A stretch of 64,000 bases of DNA from Acestrorhynchus altus (taxonomy: Eukaryota; Chordata; Actinopteri; Characiformes; Acestrorhynchidae): positions 1,962,367-2,026,366 of the forward strand of contig CM067523.1 of NCBI GenBank assembly GCA_034509495.1. Direction: 5' to 3'. Shown in pieces: positions 22,131-34,047 of this stretch; positions within the stretch are counted from its first letter, which is position 1, and each line of letters opens with the position of its first letter. The position numbers and the translations under genes are program-made. The notes below the pieces were generated by a model. That model was not told the DNA's origin. It saw nothing but the letters and a program-made list of their open reading frames with translations, and did not search any database.

Positions 22131-22330
22131 GACCCCCCTGCATGCATCTTTTCACCAGGAACATAATAAACATTTCTGACTGACAATCCTGATAAAATAC
22201 AATCAATACACCAGACATTAGAAACAAGCAGACAGGACAGTGTAGTGCTGCCACAGCGCTCATGAATATAGGGCAAGGTACTGTACATAGGTATGTAACA
22301 TACAATGACATCAGTATTGTATATCATTGT

Positions 22331-22695
22331 ATAACGTTCCACCAAGGACAGTGGAGACTGACTGGGCCACAACCTGTGGAACGTCCCACCAAGGGCAGTG
22401 GAGATTGACTGGGACACAACCTGTGGAACATTCCACCAAGGGAAGTGGAGTTTGAATGGCCACAACCTGTGGAACGTTCCACCAAGGGTAGTGGAGTTTG
22501 ACTGGGACACAACCTGTGGAACGTTCCACCAAGGGTAGTGGAGTTTGACTGGAACACAACCTGTGGAACGTTCCACCAAGGGTAGTGGAGATTGACTGGA
22601 ACACAACCTGTGGAACGTTGCACCAAGGGTAGTGGAGATTGACTGGAACACAACCTGTGGAACGTTGCACCAAGGGCAGTAGAGTTCTACTGGGT
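22331..22695. repeat. 47-bp minisatellite, about 7.6 copies, with GGAACGTTCC palindrome
   Basis: Units recur every 47 bases from about 22331. Each has GGAACGTTCCACCAAGG, then AGTGGAG, TGACTGG and ACACAACCTGT. Because 47 is not a multiple of three and the minus-strand unit has no stop in any phase, all three minus frames are open across the array, which explains the overlapping 229-, 137- and 109-codon frames there. Four units carry an exact GAAnnTTC core, the binding pattern of heat-shock factor dimers. Confidence 0.97.
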
Positions 22696-23539
22696 ACCCA
22701 AGGGTAGTGCATTTTGATAAACAATGGGGGGCTTTTCCAATGAGGGTAACAAAGTTTGAAAAACCTTCAATGGGACTTTTCATTTAGGCCTTTTCCACCA
22801 AAAGACCTCTGGTTCTCCAGAAAGCTTGCACTCCACATTGCCTTCTGTGACCTTTTTCTATTAGAACTTTTAAGCCACCTTAAATTGACCAAACAGACAT
22901 GGATGGACAATAGACAAACTGTTGAATGGCAGAATTGTCCATGTGTGACGTGAGGAATTTGTCCTCTATAAATGAGCACAGTAGTGTTATTTACGGAATT
23001 TCCGAGCAAAGTAATTCCCTGTTGGTGGCACAGACATATGATCTTACAGTTAATTGCAGGCCTGGTTACTCTGGAGTAATTCCATATTTCAACTTTAGTT
23101 CACCACACCCCTCGTAAACGCGTCTAGGCATGTCAGGCTGAACTTGGAGCTGAATTTGGGGAAGTTCAGAGCTCCAGAAACAGGACTGTAACTATACCCT
23201 GCAGGTGGGAGCATCTCCAGGAGCTGTGGGTTGGAGATAGCTGGTGTTCAACATGCCCAAAGGCTATTATTAGAGCTTACAGCTGGTTAAATAGCAGTGC
23301 ATTCAGGCACTGCTGGTCATAGCAGGGTGAATTATAGGTGGAACAGATCAGAGGAGCTGTGTTCTCTACTGAACTCTACTGAACCCTCAAACTTTGCAGA
23401 TTTCCACAACCTGCCCTTACCATCTCTCACCACATGACCCAAGGCCAGGGGTAAGACAGAGTAAAGGGAGGGAAAACGAGGACCGAATGGACAGAAAGGA
23501 GAGAGATTGTTGTCCTGCATTGATCCATAAAAGATCAAG

Positions 23540-23540
<1 letters not shown>
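22696..23540. other. Unassigned sequence
   Basis: No gene or repeat is recognised. Short frames on both strands lack family patterns. Confidence 0.45.

Positions 23541-23621
<81 letters not shown>
23541..23621. repeat. Compound (TA)n(GA)n microsatellite
   Basis: About 23 TA units run directly into about 17 GA units. The TA part is self-complementary. Confidence 0.98.
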
Positions 23622-23626
<5 letters not shown>

Positions 23627-23814
23627 AAGGGTCTGTATGAAGGCTTTACACTGGATCAGGATCACCAGCCCTGTTGATGGAGACGTACCTTTCTGCAGAC
23701 TTTAGATTCAATCCTAATTACTGACTTCATAGGTTCTCTCAGTGGGTAAATCACGCTCTCTCTCCATCATACCCACTGTGATGGTGGGTGTACAGGTGAT
23801 GGATGTGGTCTGTT

Positions 23815-24415
23815 AGGCCGAATGGGTGGGGCTATATTTCTAAAGGCTGAAAGGGTGGGGCTAAACTGCTTTAGGATGAATGGGTGGGGCTAGACGGCTA
23901 TAGGTTGAATGGGTAGGGTAAACTGCTGTAGGCTGAGTGGGTGGGGCTAAACTACTGTAGGATGAATGGGTGGGGTAAACTGCTGTAGGCTGAATGGGTG
24001 GGGTAAACTGCTGTAGGCTGAAAGAGTGGGGCTGAACTACTGTAGGATGAATGGGTGGGGTAAACTACTGTAGGCTGAAAGGGTGGGGTAAACTGCTGTA
24101 GGCTGAATGGGTGGGGTAAACTGATGTAGGCTGAAAGGGGGGGTAAACTGCTGTAGGCTGAATGGGTGGGGTAAACTGCTGTAGGCTGAAAGGGGGGGAG
24201 GGTAAACTGCTGTAGGCTGAATGGGTGGGGTAAACTGCTGTAGGCTGAAAGGGGGGGAGGGTAAACTGCTGTAGGCTGAATGGGTGGGGTAAACTGCTGT
24301 AGGCTGAAAGGGTGGGGTAAACTGATGTAGGCTGAAATGGTGGGGTAAACTGATGTAGGCTGAAAGGGTGGGGTAAACTGCTGTAGGCCGAATGGGTGGG
24401 GCTAAATAGTGATTT
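23815..24415 (+). repeat. About 29-bp minisatellite, roughly 20 copies
   Basis: Units of GGCTGAATGGGTGGGG plus TAAACTGCTGTA, with variants AAAGGGTGGGG and AAAGGGGGGGAGGG, and with GCTAAAC in outer units. The same unit, reverse complement, makes up 9715-9975 and 10871-11330, and a small cluster lies at 24899-25030. Confidence 0.96.
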
Positions 24416-24706
24416 GTGCAGCTTTATTTTGTGTCTGAAAGGATCCATTAATTCTGAGCTCTCTGTTCAGTAATGAATGAGAGAAATGATGAATTCCTTC
24501 ATTGTTGAGTTGTACCGGAACTCCAGCCCCAGAGCACCAGGAGTGTTTCTGTAGGCAAGGGATAATTGTCTGTGTCCTCGTTAGTTAATTGTGCGTCTCC
24601 TCATAACCGTCCTCTTTCGACCTTAATTGAATTATATATGAGAAGCGCTAAGGAGCCGCAAGCAGACATTTGAAAATTACTGAGCAGAAGAGAGATAAAT
24701 AAAAAT
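24416..24706. other. Unique sequence, possible conserved element
   Basis: Complex sequence between two repeats, with TTAATTGAATTA-type sites near 24570-24640. Inference only. Confidence 0.25.
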
Positions 24707-24798
24707 GTGGTGTGTGTGCGTGTGTGTGTGCGTGCGCGTGCGTGTGTGTGTGTGTGTGTGTGTGTGCGTGCGCGTGCGTGTGTGTGTGTGTGTGCGTG
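24707..24798. repeat. GT microsatellite with GCGTGCGCG interruptions
   Basis: GT runs broken at regular spacing by CGTGCGCGTGCG. Alternating purine-pyrimidine throughout, so Z-DNA prone. Confidence 0.98.
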
Positions 24799-24879
24799 GT
24801 CACAATCTGAAAGTAAAATATGTCAAATGCGTGACTGTTTCTATGTTTGTGTAACTGTAGAGAAATATGGTCACTCACT

Positions 24880-25030
24880 GGCCACTTTATTAGAACCTGA
24901 GGCTGAATGGGTGGGGCTAAACTGCTGTAGGCTGAATGGGTGGGGCTAAATTGCTGTAGGCTGAATGGGTGGGGCTAAACTGCTGTAGGCTGAATGGGTG
25001 GGGCTAAATTGCAGTGGGCTGAATGGGTTA
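24880..25030 (+). repeat. Second cluster of the 29-bp unit next to a Tc1-like terminus
   Basis: GGCCACTTTATTAGAAC at 24880 is the terminal motif of a common fish Tc1-like element. It runs straight into about four GCTGAATGGGTGGGGCTAAA units. Confidence 0.85.
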
Positions 25031-25325
25031 ATTTAATACAACATGAAGATGTTGGGATGGTCATGACAGAATGAACCAGAATGTTCCCGGGTCCAGAAGG
25101 AGGAGAGAAAAGAAAATAATAAATAAATATTATAAATATTACAGTAAACAGCTATGATTTCATGAACAGTTTGATTAAATTTACAACACAAATCTTAATC
25201 ATTTAAAAATCAGGGTTTGCTGAATTCATACAAATACCCTGCAAGTTCTGACTACAGCACAACCTTTGACCCGTCACAAAAGTACTTGGCAAGAAGTTTT
25301 TAATGAACTGCTTCCCCACATGCAC

Positions 25326-25500
25326 TATGTGGACAAAAGTATTGGGACATCTGTGGTTTCTTCTGAAATCAAGAGAATTAAAGAGTTTATCCTGCTTTAG
25401 ATAGTAACTGTCTCTATTGTCTATTGATCTACTCTTCCAGAAAATGGAGATACGTGTTTTTCATTAGACAGCACCAATATGCTTGAGAGGGAAATGTCCC
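25326..25500 (+). mobile_element. MITE-A copy 5
   Basis: ATGTGGACAAAAGTATTGGG at the left, then AGTAACTGTCTCTATTGTCT and a CACCAATATGCTTGAGAG end. Internally shortened. Confidence 0.7.
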
Positions 25501-25835
25501 AAACAATATTTTATTTTATATAAATATAAATAATAAATATATCAATATTTAAGAGAACTGCTTCACATTACCGTTCAAATGATTTGAGATCATTCCGACG
25601 TTCCCTACCTGAGTTTATGAGAGAGAGAGAGAGAGCGAGAGAGAGAGAGAATTAATATTACTAATATTATTAGTATTAACTAATATTAATAATACTGAAT
25701 AATACATAGTAGATACTGAGTAATTCATAGTGGATGCTGGACAATTTAGAAAGACAGAATTGAAACAAAAAAAGACATTAAAAAGGCAGAAGAAGGAGGA
25801 GAGGGCGTTAGCTAGTGTACAGCTGCATGCATTCA

Positions 25836-25837
<2 letters not shown>
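25501..25837. other. AT-rich sequence with a GA tract
   Basis: Includes a GA microsatellite at 25619-25650 and AATATTA-rich sequence around 25650-25720. No gene is recognised. Confidence 0.7.
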
Positions 25838-25899
<62 letters not shown>

Positions 25900-25904
25900 T
25901 GTGT
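25838..25904. repeat. GT microsatellite
   Basis: About 33 GT units ending in GCGCGTGTG. It lies about 255 bases upstream of the start codon of the gypc-like gene. Confidence 0.98.
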
Positions 25905-26158
25905 TTATAGCTGATAAGTACGTGTGCAGTGGTCTGTGTCTCATCAGCCTGTTCACACCCTGGGTTTTCTGGGTTTCTCTGCTCCACAAATCGGGGGAGT
26001 AGCTTTAGGAGTAGCTGTCTCTCAGCCACTGGGGTGGTGTGTTGAAGTTCAGCCCGGCCCCCTGCCCCCAGGGCCTTCAGTTAGTGTATCAGTCACCGAT
26101 CCACAGCACTAACCTCTACAGCTGACCTGCAGCTACAGTCTGATCATACAGCAAAACC
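25905..26158 (+). promoter_or_regulatory. Presumed promoter and 5-prime UTR of the gypc-like gene
   Basis: A GATA-factor site TGATAAG lies at 25912-25918. A CACCC-type site (CCACCCC on the minus strand) lies at 26031-26037, and a GC-rich CCCGGCCCCCTGCCCCC block at 26054-26070. No TATA box is obvious. GATA plus CACCC/GC sites are usual in erythroid promoters, which would suit a glycophorin gene. The transcription start was not located, and short matches like these also occur by chance. Confidence 0.35.
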
Positions 26159-26189
26159 ATGAGTTTAACTCCACCAGCATCAACACCAA
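26159..26189 (+). CDS. gypc: gypc-like exon 1 (start codon)
   Basis: Ten codons plus one base. The start context AAAACCATGA has A at -3. The donor is a consensus GTAAGT at 26190. The split codon A|CT gives Thr11 when joined to exon 2. Assignment depends on matching phase and the Ser/Thr/Pro-rich content; the next exon is 12.4 kb away, so an unseen exon between them is possible. Confidence 0.5.
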
Positions 26190-29100
26190 GTAAGTGTCTG
26201 ACACGGTCTAATGTCCTCCTCCTCACTCTGCTCACTGATGGACGGGTTTTGAAGGATCTCCTCTAAAGCTGAGCTCGGCTCTAGTCTCCAGTGTTAGTGA
26301 CATTGTTTGAGGTGTGACTGAAGGCTGGTACTTAAAATACGGTACTTTAAAGGGGAACCGCACCGAGGTTCCATAATTCTCTGTATCGTACGGTGTTTGA
26401 GATGAATTGAGTGGGTAGGTGGTGTGAAATTGAGGTTGACTGTAGAGAAATTGAGTTTTTATTTATTTATAGTGGTACAATACAAACAGAGCTGTTTTAT
26501 GAACACTCGTCGGCAAAATCAAGCCGAGACGAAGGAGATGCTGGAATGGAACGTGTGAATCTATACGTAATTGATTACAATATTACAGTAAAAACTGAAG
26601 TTAACTCTACAGATGATACAAGGTGAGATACGGTTGGGCACAGATGTTGCAGCTGGTCCTCCACACCGGAATGCTGCTGAAGCTGGTGCCCAGTTGCTCC
26701 CATTTGTGAGTAGTGACTCAATTAGTGATGAATATGTTGGAGACATTCCTGGGAAACCCTTGCTGGGTGCGGGAGCATTATCCTGCTGAAAAATGCCAGC
26801 TGAAAGCCCACACTGGGCATGTTTCCAGCCAAAGAAACTCTGGTTCATGCATTGGTTCCGTTCTGGCTTATAAGAACCTTGGTGTTTTCCAGCGAACCCT
26901 GCCACAGAAGACGTCATCAACAGAGGGGCTGCACAGGGTCAGTAAACGGAAGTGAGAAGACGGTAGCGCGTCTAGACGACCTGCGAGCGTTTGTTCTGTT
27001 ACAGTCATTTGTTTTTCTCCAAAAAGCAAACAGGGATCAACTTTTGGAGATAAGAGACGTAGAAGACGACACTGTACGAGACGAATGGTGTGTTATCACT
27101 CCTGTATAACTACAGACGCCCACAGCGGTTCCAGCTGAAACACCTACTAATGTTTGGTTCCAGCAGCAAACTTTTTAGGTTTCATGATCTATTTTTTGGT
27201 TCAAATTTAGCTTTGAGAACCGGAACGGAACCCAGTAAAGCCACGTTTGTGTAGATTCATTATTTAATTTCTGGTCCTCATGTGACAACAGAACAGATGA
27301 AAAGAGAACCACCACCACTGCAATACAGTTTATGTGCTTGTGGTATTAATGATGTTAGTGTAACATATTTTATTCTCGTGTAACTGATTCAGCTCGACTG
27401 GCCAAAAGATTTAAAACGCAGAGTTTTCGCTATAAGCTGAACACTTCATTTTTCATTAGCTTGACTAGCGTAGCATAGACAAATGGGTTTAAACATGGGC
27501 CTGTTTCCCAGACCACATTAAGCGTAAGCCTAGAAAAACAAGGGGAGTTAATCGTGATGAATGACCATTGGCATTGTAATTTAGCTCAAGACCAGGCCCA
27601 AGAAAGTGGACCAAAAAGTTCCTGCCGCCTTTCTTCAGTGGCAATAAGGCCTCGTCTCAAAACCATCTCAGTATTGTTATATTTCACATTCTTTTATTTC
27701 ACTCTCTACTTTTCTGTTCCGTGTGTGGACATGAAAATCCATAAACATGGCTATAAATACAAACAAGGCCAGATATATTGAACAAAAGATGGTTCTACTT
27801 CTGTTCAAACTGGTGAACCATTAAAAGCTGCCATGCATTTCATTGCCGGTGCATTGCCAGCTCCTCCAGATGATGAATGGACCAATAGAACGATCCAGAA
27901 TTACTTGGAACAAAATCTATTCATAGTAACGTACATTAAAGTTGAGGAAGTTGATTTACTTCTCCTATGAAACCGAAGAAACGTGTTGATGTAGCCTACA
28001 GAACGGGAATTAGAGTGAGGAACCTTCTTGCTATAACCAAAAACGGGTGTAAGAGCCTGGTTTTCATCCCACAAGAATACTTGCGTCCTCACCTTGTGTT
28101 GTTGATTCCCTAAACAAATACAAATGGAGGGTGAGAAAAGTGGCTTTGTCTGAATACATAAATAGAATTCCACTCCATGTGGTCCCTAACAAGGTTTGAA
28201 TACCTTGTGAAGTACTAATGTAATTGGAATGCTGCCTTATTCCCTGCTGCCTACACAGGTAGATCTGGAAGTAGGCAGAGTTTGAAACAAACTGGACTTT
28301 TATAAAACAGAATAATCAGACACTTGATTTAGAAACTAAATCAAAATGGGCAAGATCAAGACAAGACCAAGACTAGAGCCAGATGAGAGTCAAAGACCAA
28401 GACCAGGAGTGGTGACAAGTAGACCAAACCAGACCAAGATCAAAAGTGGGTGACCAGAAGTTGATATGGCCAAGTTAAGATTGAGACCAAGGCTGAGAAC
28501 AGGAGTTGGCATGAGCGGGAGGTGTTTGAGATGCTGTGAGACATGCTGAGTCCCAGTCAAGTCCAAGACCTTGAGTCTGAGAGAAGACAAGTGCCAGGCA
28601 AGACCAAGACTCTAGAACTAAAACCCTACTCCCTACACCAATGTGGAATGGGTTCTGATTTTAAACCGTTCGGTGCATGTCCACCAACAAAAATAGGTTT
28701 CAGAACCTGAAAGTTTGTTTGAAGAGGGAACCAAAGATTAGTAGATACTTACGCTTGAACCGCTGTGGGCGTGTCTGGTTGTACAGGAGCAATGACATAC
28801 TATTTGTCTCGTATGGTGTCGTCTTCCACGTCTTATCGCCAAAAGTTGAAAAACAAGCGTCTGTATCAGAACAAACGCTCTCAGGTCGTCTATACACGCT
28901 ACCATCATTGATGACGTATTCTGTGATATATCCTCGGTTCCACCTAAACAATCACCAAGGTTCTTATAAGCCCGAACAGAACCAGTTCCAGAACCAGTGG
29001 TCTTTTGTTGTTTAGTTCGTGAGAACTGCAGTCATACCTTTATAGATACTTTGGATGTTTTTACTTTATTGTTCAAGAAGGTTCAATGAAGTTTACCAAC

Positions 29101-32100
29101 CATACCTGACCTCACCGATGCTCTCACGTGTCTGAACATCATCAAATACCCAGATCTTCTGTATATTCCAACCCCTACAGTAAAGTATTCCCAGAAGGGT
29201 CAACACTACTGGACATGTGTGCAGCCTTAAAGGTTTAAAATGCTGACTGCGTAGAAGCTCAGCAGGAATATATACATGGCCTCGTTCCTCTCGTGATCAT
29301 TTAGTGCAAATGGCTGCAGAATACATACTGGTTAAGGCTTTATCTCATCTAGCTCAGCCCTCAAGGCTTGTGGAACTACTGGCTGCCAAGTCGTGAGCGT
29401 GCAGCTCCGTTAATGATTAAGCGCAAATGAATTTCCCCTCCAACCCGCTTCAAGTGCGGCAGCTAATTTGTTTTTCCACACCTGTGGGGCAGGACCCTCG
29501 TTGCCTGGCACAAACGGTGGGTTGTGCAGGTAAATTAATTACAGCTAAATTAATTACAGTTGCACTCATCTCAACACGCAAGCATCTGGCTCATGCAGGA
29601 GAGGAAGAGAGGGCACTATGGGATGGTTGAGAGTGGGGGGGTCTTCAGTGCTTGCGGTGGATTCTGAGATCAGGGGTCAGTTGTACAGTACAGCACTGGG
29701 ACAACGGGTTTACCTCAAGATGCCAGACGTCTCTGCATGGAGCTGTAGAGGTTCCTAATGGTGTCCTGTGATGATCCATCCCATGCAGCTTGAATGTTCT
29801 CACTCAGTTCTGCAGATGGTGTGGTAGGGGTGGAGTGTTGATAGAGCGTCCACTAGCATCCCACACATTTTCAATCAGGGACAGGTCTGAAGATGAGACC
29901 GACCACGGCATAGTATCTGTGTCAGGAAAGATAGAACCACTGGTTGGAGAACCTCATTAATGTAATGTTGGTCAATCATTGTGTCTGACCGTCTGGGAGG
30001 TTGCCGGTCAGACAAAACATGACTGAAGTGACCTTGAGCAAGACCCTTAACTCCCCAGCTGCTCCCTGGGTGGCGTGGATAGGGCTGCCCACCTCTCCGG
30101 GCACGTGTGCTCACTGTGTGTGAATGGGTTAAACGTGGTGGACACTGTGTGCAGCACAGTGGGTCTATGAGCACCTCAGCAGCATGAAGAACATCGCTCA
30201 CATGGTTATCAGTTCAGACACCAGCGAGATCTTTGCTGTTGATACCTCCACCCACCGCCCCACCCCCACCAACACTGTCAGCTGCTTTATTTGCAAGAAG
30301 ATGTCGAGTTCACATCTGGGAGAGTGAATATAATATCAGACAGAAAATCTGACATTTAACACAGCTCGGTAAAGCGAATCAGGTTTCTCCGTGCTTCCAA
30401 TGCTTCGCGCTGAAGGTCACGGCCAAAACAGGGATGGTATTTAATGGAGAGAGTGATATTTGTAAGATGGACATGAGCTTTGGGCACAACACACACCTAA
30501 TCAAGTGTATGACAACCGTAACGTAACATTATTACAGTTCATATCAAACTAATTCAGGAAAATATTTTGTTCAAGGCAATGATGATGTAAACACCTCACT
30601 TCTTCACTCTTCAGACCTGCAGACCTGCTCCAGGTTGGTTGGAAATTGGTGGTGGAACATCTGTTTTTGGTCAGGTTACATCCGACTGCTCCATCTTCAC
30701 CCTTGGTGCGATTTGTTTGGGCAGGTGTGAATTCAGGAACTGCGTGTGATACCGACTAAAAATGCACTTAAAGCTCAGAAGCTCAATATATTTATTTGTG
30801 TAAGTTTACGAACGTTTGTTCTTTTAGAAACAAAGACGCTGCTTTGTTTTTTTTTATTATTAATAAATAAATAAATCACATTTTATAGGTTGCAAAAAAA
30901 AATAAAAACAAATAAATATTGTATATGTTGTTTTATATATTGTATATATTTTATATATAATATATATTGTATATATTATATATCGGCCGTCAGTCGCCCT
31001 GCTGGCGTCGGCAATCAGAAAGCCCTCATCAGTCGAGCACTTATTCACGTACACTCGCATAATCAGATCATGAGAAAACTAATGAGCGAGCATTCAGCAG
31101 GACAAAGGCGGAGCCCCTGCTGGTTGACCCCACTGGTTTCCAGACGTCTGCAGCTTATCAGGAAGAATACATCCATTCACATGATCTCAATAATCCAATC
31201 TTAACTGCAGTTCTCTGATTATTGAAGTGGTTGTACAACCAGCTCATTCTGATTTCTTGAACAGCAGTAATCCGATTAAAGAATCTGTTAAATAGAGCGA
31301 GATTTTAGCGAAGTAATCAGATTTCTTAGTGTATGTTTGCCCCATATTCTGATCGAGGAATCTCGTAAAGAGCTCATGAGGAGCCAGTAGGAGCTTTGCT
31401 GGGAGCAAAGTAGAAAAATCTGATTATTGTCTGATTCGTCTGAACTGAGTTTTCTCATGATCTGATTACCCAAGTGTGAATGCGTTGATCGGATCACTGA
31501 CAAAATCTGATTTCTTGTGCAGATTAGTGAGCTGTTTACATGCACTGGGAAATCTGATCACTGAGCTAAAGTCCAGCTCTCTGGAGCAGATATTAAATCG
31601 GATTTCCAGACTTCCCTTTGATTGAAGGAATAGGATTATGCATGATTATTGAAGTGCATTTAAATGTCCACTTCAAAAATCAAATAACTGCATAAATCCA
31701 ATTAAGACTGAATTGAGTGGATGCAAATGTAATCACTATCTCTCTGTTTTGCATCATCCATCCATTTGTCCGTCACTTTTAATAAGAAGGACGGTCCTCA
31801 CAGAAGGACAGCATCTTCTCAACAGGATGCTGCACCACCCCATACTTCACTTCTGGGATGGTCTTTGTTGATATACAGCAATAAGCCAACACACCGAACC
31901 CACTGCCAACACTGTCACCAAAACAGTACTGACCCATCAAGGCACGGAGTCCACAAGACCTCGGATGGGGTCCTGTGGTATCTCCCACAGAGACCAACAT
32001 TACAGCAGATCCTTTAAGTTGAGTCACGGCACCTCCATCAGCACCAGCGAGCCTTGGGCCCTATGATTGGTTGTTGCTCTTTGGAGCACTTTTGGTTTGT

Positions 32101-32719
32101 TTTGGAGATGTTCTGACCCAGTTGTCTAGAACATCACAGTTTTGTTCTTGCCAAAGCGTCTCACATTCTCATGCTCGTACATTTGTCTTGCTTTATCAGA
32201 CAGTGATTTTACAGATCATCTCCAGAATGATCATTAGCTTCATTATCCAGGTGTGAGTCTTTGCCAGGTATCTCCGTGTGTGTATCTCCTGGCTGTGTGA
32301 AGGCCTCTGGGGGGAAGCTGTGTGGATCTATGAGTCAGGTGTTGTGGTGTGAGGAGATCTAAGCAGTGCGAATCTGAAGGATGTAGAAGGTCGAGTGGAA
32401 CGCAGCAAAAAGCCCCATTCACACCTTTCCCCGAGGTGTTTTATGGGATACGCAGGGTAGCGTTGGTGCGACTCGGCTCTTTGGTGGGAAAGGGGGAGAG
32501 AGAGAGAGCGCTCCCAGGTGTGTGTTATTATTTCTGTCTCTCTCCTGTTGGCACGTTTCCTCACCTAACAAGAACAAGATCACACTTTCACACTCTTCAC
32601 ACCTACACCACTCCACAGCACCCCCGGGACATGGGATTACAGCAGGAGTGGGGGGGAGTAGGTGGGGGGACGAGAAAAGTAGTGAAAGCAAACTGTAAGA
32701 AGGAAGAGAGAAGAAAACA

Positions 32720-32774
<55 letters not shown>

Positions 32775-32938
32775 AAAAGACCCGGAAAGAGAAAGTGAAC
32801 AACTGTGCGTGTGTGTGTGTGTGTGTGCTAGATTAAGTGGGAGTGTGTGTTCGATTAAGTGGGAGTGTGTGTGTTTATCTCTGTCAGTGTAACTGTGCTC
32901 CTTAAACACAGATAACTGCCTGAAACACACACTCATAA

Positions 32939-33004
<66 letters not shown>

Positions 33005-33982
33005 TATTTTTTTAGTTCAGCTGAGATTAGAGTGAAGATTAAAGAACCACAAACTGTTGTAAAAAGTTTCTTTACAAAAGAGTCCAAGACAAATCCTCCG
33101 TTGGTGTCATAATCCACAGTTTGGTGTGGCTTAGAGTAACGATCGTATGTCCACTGAGCTGATCGACACGGGAGGCAGCTGTACGTGCAGGGGTTTCGGA
33201 TGTAGTAACAGACTAACACCAGGTACAAACCAACTACAACAACCAATAAAGGACTGAAGACGCCCTGAAACAGAGGCTCTTCAATACCAAGACAACATTA
33301 GACACACCTGGAACTGGATAATGAATGGGCAGGGTTAGTAATGAGACACAGGTGGGAAGGGGCGGAGCAAAGGCGGAGACAGGACCAAAAGGAAACGGAA
33401 CACATGCTCGGAAGGGGAAAAGACCAAACAAAGATGAGAGGGGAAGACAGGAGACAGATGGGACTGATACATGGCATTTAGTCCCTGAGCTCTGTGTACC
33501 ATAGCCTCCGGTCTCGGCATGGCCTGTGCCTGGCCTCAGCTTGGCGTAGCTGCCCTCCTCTCCAGCCCTGGCGTAGATCTTGCAGTCTCAACGTAACCCG
33601 CAGCTACTGCGTGGCCTGTTACGGTGGCCAGCGATGAAGCACGAGGTACGTGTTCCTAATAAGGTGGTCAGTGTATGTATGAAAGCTTGAAAAGGTAGTC
33701 AGTAGAAAGTCAGTAGTGGAGACATCTCGCACAGCGTTCATATGAAGCTTCAGCCCTGCAGGAATCCACCGCAGAGAAAACACACATCCGCCTCCGCTCC
33801 TTCCTTCATTATTCCAGCGCTGCTCTCCTGAGCCTTCCGGAGACTTCCACCAGGCTTACGGCTGGGCTGGTGTGCCAGGTCTCCAGAGAGCATCGAGAGA
33901 ACACATCCTTATCAGCCCCAGCACTGTGTTTCCTCTCACAGAGCCACTGGCCCTGCGAGAAAAACTAATTTCATTCAGCGTT

Positions 33983-34047
<65 letters not shown>

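Noticed and set aside
22094..22783. 229-codon minus frame with repeated peptide blocks
   Set aside because: Product of the 47-bp satellite, which is stop-free in all three minus phases; three overlapping frames are equally open.
24065..24448. 127-codon Pro/Ser/Tyr-rich minus frame resembling a structural repeat protein
   Set aside because: Translation of the 29-bp minisatellite.
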